DNA of 64,000 nt, taken from Minwuia sp. (GTDB lineage: Bacteria > Pseudomonadota > Alphaproteobacteria > Minwuiales > Minwuiaceae). Within the stretch, counting starts at the first letter, position 1, and every line of letters begins with the position of its first letter. The translations under genes and the position numbers were made by a program. The notes beneath the pieces are model-generated. The model searched no databases. It was not told where the DNA came from and saw only the letters and a program-made list of their open reading frames with translations. The DNA is taken from positions 233,922 to 297,921 of the forward strand of contig JARGPL010000027.1 in the NCBI GenBank assembly GCA_029210175.1, written 5' to 3'. Below are positions 9,377-16,746 of this stretch, piece after piece.

Positions 9377-11681
9377 CAGCCCGGCCCGAAAGTCAGGCGC
9401 CTCAGGCGCCTCTGGCGGCAAGGACGGCGCCATGTCCCAGTCGGAGCATCTGCGCCATCTGCAGATGCTGCTCGACGTTTCGCGCCAGGTCGCGGCGCTG
9501 GACACGCTGGACGCCGTTCTCGATACCCTGATCACCGTGGCGGTGAAGGAGACCCGTGCCGAGCGCGGGACCCTGTTCCTGCACGACAGTTCCACCGGCG
9601 AGCTCTATTCGCGTGTCGCGCAGGGCATTCGCACGCACGAGATCCGCATCCTCGACAATGCCGGCATCGCCGGGGCGGTGTTCCATTCCGGCGTCGGCGA
9701 GATCGTTCACGATGCCTACAAGGACGACCGTTTCAATTCCGATGTCGACAAGGAAACCGGTTTCCACACCCAGTCGATTCTCTGCGCCCCGGTGAAGAAT
9801 GCCAAGGGCGAGGTCATCGGCGTCGCTCAGGTGCTGAACAAGGCCGAAGGCGAGTTCATGGAACTCGACATGGCGGTACTGGAGGGGATGACCACCCAGT
9901 GCGCCATCACCCTGCAGTCGATGCAGCTGGTCGAGCGGATGGAAAGCACGCGCAAGCGCGAGATCGAGTTTCTGAACGTCGTGTCCGACATGACATCCGA
10001 ACTGGAACTGACCCGGCTGCTGCAGCGGGTCATGTCCGAAGCCACCCGGATGCTGGATGCGGAACGGTCCACGCTGTTCATCAATGACGAAAAGACCAAC
10101 GAGTTGTTCAGCCACGTCGGCGAAGGGCTTGATTCGGTGGAGATCCGCCTGCCCAATCACCTGGGCATCGCGGGTGCCGTGTTCGTGTCCGGCGACACGG
10201 TGAACATTCCCTACGCCTATGCCGATCTGCGCTTCAACCCCGGCTTCGACAAGCAGACCGGTTTCTTCACCCGCTCGATCCTCTGCGTTCCGGTGGTGAA
10301 CAAGGCGGGCAAGGTGATCGGCGTGACCCAGGCGCTGAACAAGCGCGGCGGTCCGTTCTCCGAAGAGGATGAAAGCCGCCTGAAGGCCTTCACCGCACAG
10401 ATCGCCATCGGCCTGGAGAACGCCAAGCTGTTCGGCGATATCCAGGCGATGAAGAACTACAACGAGAGCATGCTGCAATCCATGTCGAACGGTGTTGTCA
10501 CCTTCGATGAGGAGCATGAGGCCAAGACCTGCAATGCCGCCGGTGCACGGATCATGCGCACGCTGGCCAAGTACGTCATCGGGCAGAAGGCGTCGGACGT
10601 CTTCGGTGAGGGCAATGCCTGGCTGCTGGAAAAGATCGAACGGGTGGAGGAAAGCCGGGAGGGCGATACCTCCGTCGATGCGGAACTGGTCTTCGGCGAG
10701 GAAAAGGTCTCTGCCAACATCAACGTGCTGCCGCTGACCTCCGGCGACGGAAAGCCGCTCGGCACCCTGATCATGATGGAGGACATCTCCAACGAGAAGC
10801 GGGTGAAGTCCACCCTGTCGCGCTACATGGATCCAGGTCTGGCCGACCAGATGCTGAAGGGCGGCAATCAGGAGGAAATCCTGGGCGGACGGGACACGGT
10901 GGCGACCGTGCTGTTTTCCGACGTGCGCGGTTTCACGACCATTACCGAATCCCTGGGGGCGCAGGGCACCGTTGCCCTGCTTAACGACTATTTCGAGCTG
11001 ATGGTCGACTGCATCTCCGAACAGGGCGGCATGCTCGACAAGTTCATCGGCGACGCCATCATGGCCGCCTTCGGCATTCCCGTACCGCATGAGGATGATG
11101 AGGATCGTGGCCTGCGTGCCGGGATCAACATGATCACCCGCCTGTGGGAATGGAATATCGAACGCAAGGCGCGCGGCGACATGGAAGTGGACATGGGGCT
11201 GGGCCTCAACACAGGTTCCATCGTCGCTGGCAACATCGGCTCCAAGAAGCGCATGGACTACACCATGATCGGTGACGGCGTGAACCTCGCCGCCCGGCTG
11301 GAGAGCGCCTGCAAGCAATACAATGCCCGCATCCTGCTGTCGGAATACACGGTGGCGAAGCTGAAGGGCGTCTACCGCCTGCGCGACATCGACAAGGTGG
11401 TGGTGAAGGGCAAGACCCAGCCCGTCGGCGTCTTCGAATGCCTCGACTACCACAACGACCAGTCCTTCCCCAACCTGATGGACGCGCTGGGCAACTTCAA
11501 CGAAGGCGTGAAGCGCTATCGCCACCAGGAATGGGACAAGGCCATCAGTTATTTCGAGGAAGCGCTGAAGGCCAATGATTCCGACAAGCTGGCCAACACC
11601 TACATCGAACGCTGCGCCCTGATGAAGGACACACCGCCGGGCGATGACTGGGACGGCGTCTGGATCATGACCAGCAAGTAG
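9369..11681 (+). CDS. GAF-GAF-PAS class III adenylate/guanylate cyclase
   Basis: The 770-residue protein makes cAMP (or cGMP). Domains in order: GAF-1 about 28-190, GAF-2 about 205-365, a PAS-like segment about 375-480, the class III catalytic domain about 505-680, and a TPR-like tail about 700-750. The catalytic domain keeps the metal ligands in FSDVRGFT and FIGDAIMAAFG and the IGDGVNLAARLE region; the Lys before FIGD suits adenine. GAF-2 has NKRGGPFSEEDE, matching the NKxnFx3DE motif of cyclic-nucleotide-binding GAF domains. In GAF-1 the matching site is degenerate (NKAEGEFMELDM). The layout equals that of cyanobacterial CyaB1/CyaB2. The ATG at 9369 overlaps the stop of the coiled-coil gene; a start at 9345 is possible but lies inside it. 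Confidence 0.93.
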   Translation: MYDSPARKSGASGASGGKDGAMSQSEHLRHLQMLLDVSRQVAALDTLDAVLDTLITVAVKETRAERGTLFLHDSSTGELYSRVAQGIRTHEIRILDNAGIAGAVFHSGVGEIVHDAYKDDRFNSDVDKETGFHTQSILCAPVKNAKGEVIGVAQVLNKAEGEFMELDMAVLEGMTTQCAITLQSMQLVERMESTRKREIEFLNVVSDMTSELELTRLLQRVMSEATRMLDAERSTLFINDEKTNELFSHVGEGLDSVEIRLPNHLGIAGAVFVSGDTVNIPYAYADLRFNPGFDKQTGFFTRSILCVPVVNKAGKVIGVTQALNKRGGPFSEEDESRLKAFTAQIAIGLENAKLFGDIQAMKNYNESMLQSMSNGVVTFDEEHEAKTCNAAGARIMRTLAKYVIGQKASDVFGEGNAWLLEKIERVEESREGDTSVDAELVFGEEKVSANINVLPLTSGDGKPLGTLIMMEDISNEKRVKSTLSRYMDPGLADQMLKGGNQEEILGGRDTVATVLFSDVRGFTTITESLGAQGTVALLNDYFELMVDCISEQGGMLDKFIGDAIMAAFGIPVPHEDDEDRGLRAGINMITRLWEWNIERKARGDMEVDMGLGLNTGSIVAGNIGSKKRMDYTMIGDGVNLAARLESACKQYNARILLSEYTVAKLKGVYRLRDIDKVVVKGKTQPVGVFECLDYHNDQSFPNLMDALGNFNEGVKRYRHQEWDKAISYFEEALKANDSDKLANTYIERCALMKDTPPGDDWDGVWIMTSK

Positions 11682-11746
11682 CGGCCAGACTGATATTTGA
11701 CCCCGCCCTCATCGCCATCGTCATCGCGACATTCCTGATCGCTGGG

Positions 11747-12439
11747 GTGGCGAAGGGCGTCGTCGGCTTTGGCTTGCCCACCATCGCGCTGGCCATCCTT
11801 ACCATGGCGGGGAGTCTGTACGATGCGATGGGGCTGCTGCTGCTGCCCTCGCTGATCACCAACATCTGGCAGGCCCTGGACGGCAGCCGCCTGCGGTCGC
11901 TGGCCCGACGGCTCTGGCCCTTCCTGCTGATTGCCGTGCTTGGCACGCTTGTCGGCCTGCGCCTCGCGTCAGGCTTCGATCCCAGGCTGCTGGTGGTGCT
12001 GATGGGTGCCTTGCTGGTGCTGCACGGCCTGAGCGGCCTGCGTGGCTGGAAGCTGCGGATCGCCGAGCGGCGGGAACGCCCGGCCGGTCTTCTGGCCGGT
12101 GGGCTGAACGGCCTGCTCACCGGCCTGACCGGATCCTTCGTGGTGCCGGGCGTGATCTACCTGCAGGCGCTGGGTCTGCCACGCGACCGGCTGGTGCAGG
12201 CGATGGGCATGCTGTTCACGGTCTCCACCCTGGCGCTGCTGGGCGGCCTCGGCGCGGAGGGGCTGCTGACCCTCGATATCGGCATGCTGTCGGCGCTCGG
12301 CGTTCCGGCTGCGCTCATCGGCATGGTGATCGGGCGGCGCATCCGCAGCCTGCTGCCAGAACGGCAGTTCCGGCAGGTGTTTCAGGTGGCTGTCCTGCTG
12401 CTCGGGATCGCTGTCATGGTGAGTGCGACCGCGCCCTGA
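11747..12439 (+). CDS. TauE/SafE family permease (sulfite/sulfonate exporter type)
   Basis: A polytopic membrane protein of the anion-exporter family long called DUF81. It shows GVVGFGLPTIAL near the N-terminus and the repeated half LLAGGLNGLLTGLTGSFVVPGVIYLQALGL, typical of the two internally related halves. The GTG at 11747 is the first standard start but falls inside the first membrane helix. The frame is open upstream to a CTG at 11690, which would add FDPALIAIVIATFLIAG and give the usual N-terminus, so the true start is probably CTG or unusual. It follows the cyclase by only 8-65 bp and may be co-transcribed. The substrate is unknown. Confidence 0.82.
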   Translation: MAKGVVGFGLPTIALAILTMAGSLYDAMGLLLLPSLITNIWQALDGSRLRSLARRLWPFLLIAVLGTLVGLRLASGFDPRLLVVLMGALLVLHGLSGLRGWKLRIAERRERPAGLLAGGLNGLLTGLTGSFVVPGVIYLQALGLPRDRLVQAMGMLFTVSTLALLGGLGAEGLLTLDIGMLSALGVPAALIGMVIGRRIRSLLPERQFRQVFQVAVLLLGIAVMVSATAP

Positions 12440-12470
12440 CCCCGGATCGTTCCACTGTTGGATTGCATCA

Positions 12471-12545
12471 CCAGCCCGCTCCCCCATTCGGCCACCCACT
12501 GGATCATCCTGGGTGGATGGCCGGGTGGGGGAGCGGGCTGGTGCG
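12471..12545. repeat. Long near-perfect hairpin between convergent genes
   Basis: An 18-bp perfect outer arm (12471-12488 with 12528-12545) continues inward with CGGCCA/TGGCCG and CCACCCA/TGGGTGG around a loop of about 11 nt. No T-run follows. It may be a bidirectional terminator or a palindromic repeat; it lies 23 bp from the 26-bp repeat at 12568. Confidence 0.75.
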
Positions 12546-12567
12546 GTTCCATCATTTGATGGACAGA

Positions 12568-12593
12568 TCTAGATGTATAGTCCCGCAGTGTGA
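12568..12593 (+). repeat. 26-bp direct repeat, left copy
   Basis: The 26 bases beginning TCTAGATGTATAG and ending CCGCAGTGTGA recur exactly at 15130-15155 in the same orientation. The pair brackets the dioxygenase, NmrA and HxlR genes. Confidence 0.85.
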
Positions 12594-12642
12594 TAGCCGT
12601 TTGACTTGGTTGGGGCCGAATGGGCCATGATGGCCCGGAACA

Positions 12643-13467
12643 TCACCCGAACCGGTACGCCGATTCCACTGCCCCCATGACGACATCCGTCAGCGTCTTG
12701 CGTCCCGGATCAGTACCGGCCGCGCCGACCGCGACGTGAAGCGGCAGAAGGTGTTCCTCACGTGGATGAGCGTCACGGGCGGCGGGCACCTTGTGCCAGG
12801 CAGCAAGCGCATCGATGCGGTTCTCGGGCGTGGCCTTGGTGAGAACCTCCTCCAGCCACGCATCGAAGCGCTGCGACCCAGGGTCTGGAGAACCGACGTC
12901 AACGCCGCCACCGCGCATGCTGGCCATCATGGTCTGCATGTTGTGGTAGGTCATGCCACTGCCGATGATCAGCACGCCTTCGTCGCGCAAGGGGGCCAGC
13001 GCCTGCCCCAGCCGGATATGATCCTCGGCATCAAGGCTTGCCAGCAGAGAGACCTGCACGATCGGGACATCGGCATTGGGGAACGCAACCTTCAAGGGGA
13101 TGAACACGCCGTGATCAAAGCCCCGGCCGTGATCGTATTTCCAGTCAATGCCCGCCTCGCCCAGCAACGCGGCGATCCGAGCGGAAAGCTCCGGGGCGCC
13201 AGCGGCCGGAAACTTGATCTCATATGTGTGCGGCGGGAAGCCGTAGTAGTCATAAAGGAGCGGCGGCGACGTATTGTTCTGGATTGTAACGACCTCTTCC
13301 TCCCAATGACCGGATATCAAGACGATGGCATTCAGGCGCGCGCCGATGTCTTCGGGAATTTGGCGCAAGTGGGCCGCCATCCGATCCCACGTGCCGGGCG
13401 GATTCCACTCCATGAAAAAACAGGGGCCGCCGCCATGGGGCACGAAGAGCGTGGGTAGCCTGCTCAA
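12643..13467 (-). CDS. DODA/LigB-type extradiol dioxygenase family protein
   Basis: This 274-residue protein is of the class III extradiol dioxygenase type, as in E. coli YgiD and plant DOPA 4,5-dioxygenase. The histidines expected to bind the metal appear in FVPHGGG (about residue 11), ISGHWEE (about 53), FDHGVFIPL (about 118) and the catalytic region GSGMTYHNM (about 175). It would open the ring of a catechol-like substrate; the actual substrate is unknown. It lies between the 26-bp repeats, next to the NmrA-type oxidoreductase on the same strand 67 bp away, and the two could form a transcript. Confidence 0.88.
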   Translation of the reverse strand: MSRLPTLFVPHGGGPCFFMEWNPPGTWDRMAAHLRQIPEDIGARLNAIVLISGHWEEEVVTIQNNTSPPLLYDYYGFPPHTYEIKFPAAGAPELSARIAALLGEAGIDWKYDHGRGFDHGVFIPLKVAFPNADVPIVQVSLLASLDAEDHIRLGQALAPLRDEGVLIIGSGMTYHNMQTMMASMRGGGVDVGSPDPGSQRFDAWLEEVLTKATPENRIDALAAWHKVPAARDAHPREEHLLPLHVAVGAAGTDPGRKTLTDVVMGAVESAYRFG

Positions 13468-13534
13468 GGCGCACCTACGATCCAGGCCCCGACCTGCTGC
13501 AGCCGGGTTCTCCTGAACATTCGAACCGCAGACT

Positions 13535-14392
13535 TCATCCCTTGAAGGCCGCCGCGTGATCTTCGGCGAACTGACGGAAGGTGCGCGGGCGGCGCCCTGT
13601 CACCGCTTCGACCGTATCGGCAACATAGGCCAGATGACCGGCCGGACCCAGAGCGTAAAGCTCGTTCATCAGGTCCGCCAGCTTCTCCGGCATCCCGGCC
13701 GACATCATCCCTTCCTTTGCCGCGGCGAGCGGGACGTCGACATAGTTGACGCCTTTGTCGAGGACGTCGGACAGAATCGCGGCCATCTCCGCGCAGCTGA
13801 CCGCCTCGCCACCGGTAATCGGATACGCCTTGTTCTCGTGTCCGGCCTCGGTCAGGGCCACCACGCCGACCTGGGCAATGTCGCGGGCATCGACCCAGCT
13901 AACCTTGCTATCGCCTAGTGGCATATAGAAAGCGCCCTGCTCACGAATCGTGTCTGCGAACATGAGCATGTTCTGCATGAAGAAGGTCGGCTGGAGAAAA
14001 GTGTAAGCGATGCCCGTCGCCTTCACCTCTTCCTGGTTGTTTCCATGCCAGCGTCCGATTTCGACACCGGCGTCGGGCCCCGCGCCAGTGCCCGTCGACA
14101 TGACTATATGCTTCACGCCGGCCGTCTTCGCCGCCTGAATCGCCGCGGATTTCATGGCGATCTGATCAAGATGCAGCGGTGTGACCAGGAACAGCTTGTC
14201 CGCGCCGTCCATGGCGGCCGCCACCGTTTCAGGGCGGGAAAGATCGCCCTCCACCAACTGCACCTTCGTTCCCAGCACGGCCTCGGCCTTGGCCTTGTCA
14301 CGGACAAGCGCCCGGACCCCCACGCCTTTCGTCACGAGTTGCCGCGTCACTTCGGACCCGATATTGCCGGTCGCGCCGATCACCAAAATCAT
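13535..14392 (-). CDS. NmrA-like NAD(P)-binding oxidoreductase
   Basis: A 285-residue atypical short-chain dehydrogenase of the NmrA/QorB kind. The N-terminal Rossmann motif is ILVIGATGNIGSEV, and the protein has the FLQPTFFMQNML segment and a C-terminal cap. Relatives sense or reduce quinones using NAD(P)H. I take the ATG at 14392, which has AGGAGG ten bases upstream; the frame is open further to 14524 but that part reads into the divergent regulator promoter. It is divergent from an HxlR regulator, the usual arrangement for redox- or aldehyde-responsive pairs. Confidence 0.88.
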   Translation of the reverse strand: MILVIGATGNIGSEVTRQLVTKGVGVRALVRDKAKAEAVLGTKVQLVEGDLSRPETVAAAMDGADKLFLVTPLHLDQIAMKSAAIQAAKTAGVKHIVMSTGTGAGPDAGVEIGRWHGNNQEEVKATGIAYTFLQPTFFMQNMLMFADTIREQGAFYMPLGDSKVSWVDARDIAQVGVVALTEAGHENKAYPITGGEAVSCAEMAAILSDVLDKGVNYVDVPLAAAKEGMMSAGMPEKLADLMNELYALGPAGHLAYVADTVEAVTGRRPRTFRQFAEDHAAAFKG

Positions 14393-14509
14393 CTCTACGC
14401 CTCCTGAACACTTTCCTTGGGATTGCGGAGCCGCCAGTCGATTGCCAAGCCCCCGTCTCTCGCTTAATATCCTAACGGAAGCAACTCTCCGTTGAAAAGT
14501 AGGTACCCC

Positions 14510-14520
14510 GTAGTAACTAC
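14510..14520. promoter_or_regulatory. Candidate HxlR operator
   Basis: GTAGTAACTAC is a perfect 5+1+5 palindrome ending 2 bp before the HxlR ATG. A second palindrome, GGTACC, is at 14502-14507. The position suits autorepression and control of the divergent NmrA gene. Confidence 0.5.
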
Positions 14521-14522
14521 CC

Positions 14523-14906
14523 ATGACCCGTTTCGCCCATGAGCCATCTTGTCCCGTCGAAGCAATGTTCCGCGTCCTTATGGGGCGTTGGACAATGTAT
14601 ATCCTGTGGACCTTGAGGCGGGATGGGCCGCTCAGATTCGGTGTTTTGAAGAGGCAGCTGACTGGTGTTTCGTCGAAGGTGCTGACTGAGCGTTTGCGTT
14701 TGCTCGAAAGCGAAGGGCTTGTTTATCGCCAACACAACCCGACGATCCCGCCCGAAGTCACTTATGGGTTGACGGAGCACGGGAAGGGACTGGGCGATGC
14801 GCTGGACGCCCTTGAAGCGATCGCACGCCGCTGGGATAGCCGCAACGAGATCGCGTCGGAGCCGAAGATTCCTCTGAGGAATTCCGCGCGCACGGGACGA
14901 CCCTGA
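14523..14906 (+). CDS. HxlR-family transcriptional regulator
   Basis: A 127-residue winged-helix regulator. It has the family features: Cys near the N-terminus (EPSCPVEAMFRVLMGRW), GPLRFGVLKRQLTGVSSKVLTERLRLLE in the recognition helices, and a wing VTYGLTEHGKGL. HxlR proteins respond to aldehydes, quinones or oxidants, sometimes through the conserved Cys. It is divergent from the NmrA oxidoreductase with a 130-bp shared promoter region, so it very likely controls that gene and itself. Confidence 0.92.
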   Translation: MTRFAHEPSCPVEAMFRVLMGRWTMYILWTLRRDGPLRFGVLKRQLTGVSSKVLTERLRLLESEGLVYRQHNPTIPPEVTYGLTEHGKGLGDALDALEAIARRWDSRNEIASEPKIPLRNSARTGRP

Positions 14907-15129
14907 GATTTTGCGCACGTCTGTCAACGTATGAGACCTGCGCCCGGGTAGGGGTAGACGGCGGACAATGCTGCTTTTCGACTGCGGCGACCGAGAGGGC
15001 AGGTCGGCACACTGACGGCTCAACTCTGGCTATCAGGCCTGCAGGCCACGTCGCTGAGGGGCAGGCTGAGCGGATAAGCCCGGGGCATGAGGTCATCAAT
15101 GCGGCTGTTGGGATCGCATCGAAAGCATG

Positions 15130-15155
15130 TCTAGATGTATAGTCCCGCAGTGTGA
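15130..15155 (+). repeat. 26-bp direct repeat, right copy
   Basis: Identical to 12568-12593. It joins directly to the truncated IS3 transposase reading frame, so its right edge is the breakpoint of that gene. Confidence 0.85.
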
Positions 15156-15391
15156 CGCTGGACTTCTCTCGCCCAGGCAAACCAACGGACAATGGGTTCA
15201 TAGAAGCGTTCAACAGCAAGTTCCGGACGGAATGCCTGAACGCGCACTGGTTCATGACGCTTGCCGATGCCCGCGAAAAGCTGGAGGATTGGCGTAGAGA
15301 CTACAACGAGGTCAGACCTCACAGCGCGATCGGATACAACGTCCCGATCGCCGTACATGATCCCGGCGGCGAAACCAGCCCGTCATCGTGA
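15152..15391 (+). pseudogene. IS3-family transposase OrfB, 3' fragment
   Basis: Only the C-terminal 79 residues of an IS3-type DDE integrase remain, from LDFSRPGKPTDNGF through FIEAFNSKFRTECLNAHW (the last catalytic Glu lies in IEAFN) to RPHSAIGYNVP. The orfA part, the N-terminal HTH and the first two catalytic Asp are missing. The breakpoint coincides with the 26-bp repeat. It is an inactive relic. Confidence 0.88.
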
Positions 15392-15672
15392 TCAGGCCGG
15401 AAAATCTAACCTCCGGCGGTCCAGACAATGGGCTCAGTGCACAGTCAGGGCCGGACTCTAATCAAGGCTGGAGGAAAATCAGGGGTCACGTCTGTGGCGG
15501 CACTTGAGAGAGATCAAGGCGCGAGCCTGCATATGTTGCTATTGAAAGCCGCCGAGACCGTCCGGTTACGGTCACCCTGCGCCGGTCATCGCGCGCCGCG
15601 CTGGCGGCAGAGCGACCGATCTCGGGTGGAGCCGCAACTCGACGCCAGGTCAAACAACGACGAGATGAGGGG
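15392..15672. mobile_element. Remnant IS right-end sequence upstream of the ABC operon
   Basis: There is no gene in this 281-bp stretch. Two stretches resemble the outer right end of IS3-type elements: GGAAAATCTAACCTCCGGCG at about 15400 and CTCTAATCAAGGCTGGAGG at about 15456-15474. They look like relics of two insertion ends. The promoter of the ABC operon must lie here. Confidence 0.45.
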
Positions 15673-16746
15673 ATGAGCAAACCGATCAAGACTTGGCTGT
15701 TCCGGATCGCGGTCGTCGCGCTTGTCGGCGTGGCGGCCGCCGCCGCCTGGCGGTTTCTCCAGCCGCAGGGGCTGCCGGATGGGTTCGCCGGCAGCAACGG
15801 CCGGATCGAGGCCGTGGAGATCAACATCGCAGCCAAGACCGCAGGCCGGGTCAAGGACATTCTGACCAACGAAGGCGATTTTGTCCGCGCCGGGCAGGAA
15901 CTGGCGAAAATGGATACGGCCGTCCTGGAGGCGCAACTCCGGGAGGCCGAGGCAAAGCTGCGCCGGGCGCTTATCGGCATCGAGACCGCGCAAAGCCAGG
16001 TGACTCAGCGCGAAGCCGAGAAGCAGGCCACCGAGGCGTTCATTGCTCAGAGGAAGGCAGAGTTCGACGCCGCGCAAAGGCGGGTCGCCCGCTCGGAGGA
16101 GCTCGCGCCGCAAGGCGCCGTCCCCGTCTCGAAGCTGGACGACGACCGCGCCGCCTTTCAGGCAGCGAAAGCCGCGGTCGGCGCCGCGGAGGCGCAGGCG
16201 GCGGCCGCGCAAGCCGCCATTGGCCGGGCCAAGTCGGATGTCATTGGGGCGGAGGCCACCGTGGAAGCAGCCCGGGCCACCATCCAGCGCATCCAGGCTG
16301 ACATCGACGACAGCGTATTGAGGTCGCCGCGTGACGGCCGTGTCCAGTACCGCGTCGCCCAACCCGGCGAGGTGCTCTCTCCCGGCGGCGTGGTACTGAA
16401 CATGGTCGATCTCAGCGATGTCTACATGACCTTCTTCCTGCCGACGGAACAAACCGGGCGCGTCGCGCTTGGGACCGAGGCGCGGCTCGTGCTCGACGCC
16501 GCCCCGCAATATGTGATCCCGGCCCAAATCTCGTTCGTCGCAGACGTCGCCCAGTTCACGCCCAAGACGGTGGAGACGGAAGAAGAACGCCAGAAGCTGA
16601 TGTTCCGCATCAAGGTGCGGATCGACCCGGACCTGCTCAGGAAGCACCTCCACCAGGTCAAGACCGGCCTGCCGGGCATGGCCTATGTGCGGCTCGACCC
16701 GAGGGTGAACTGGCCGCCTGAACTCCAGACCAGGTTGCCGCAATGA
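15673..16746 (+). CDS. yhiI: HlyD-type membrane-fusion protein (YhiI-like)
   Basis: This 357-residue periplasmic adaptor has one N-terminal membrane anchor (residues about 7-27), a biotinyl/lipoyl-like half motif ([20 protein letters not shown]), a long Ala/Glu/Gln-rich coiled-coil hairpin (about 75-205), the second lipoyl half ([18 protein letters not shown]) and a beta-barrel end. It links an inner-membrane ABC exporter to the outer membrane or periplasm. The ATG follows GATGAGGGG. The stop overlaps the rbbA start by ATGA. The order HlyD / double-NBD ABC / permease equals E. coli yhiI-rbbA-yhhJ. Confidence 0.9.
   Translation: MSKPIKTWLFRIAVVALVGVAAAAAWRFLQPQGLPDGFAGSNGRIEAVEINIAAKTAGRVKDILTNEGDFVRAGQELAKMDTAVLEAQLREAEAKLRRALIGIETAQSQVTQREAEKQATEAFIAQRKAEFDAAQRRVARSEELAPQGAVPVSKLDDDRAAFQAAKAAVGAAEAQAAAAQAAIGRAKSDVIGAEATVEAARATIQRIQADIDDSVLRSPRDGRVQYRVAQPGEVLSPGGVVLNMVDLSDVYMTFFLPTEQTGRVALGTEARLVLDAAPQYVIPAQISFVADVAQFTPKTVETEEERQKLMFRIKVRIDPDLLRKHLHQVKTGLPGMAYVRLDPRVNWPPELQTRLPQ

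Noticed and set aside
9402..11525. 707-codon open frame opposite the cyclase
   Set aside because: Shadow of the cyclase; no domain signature and no ribosome site.
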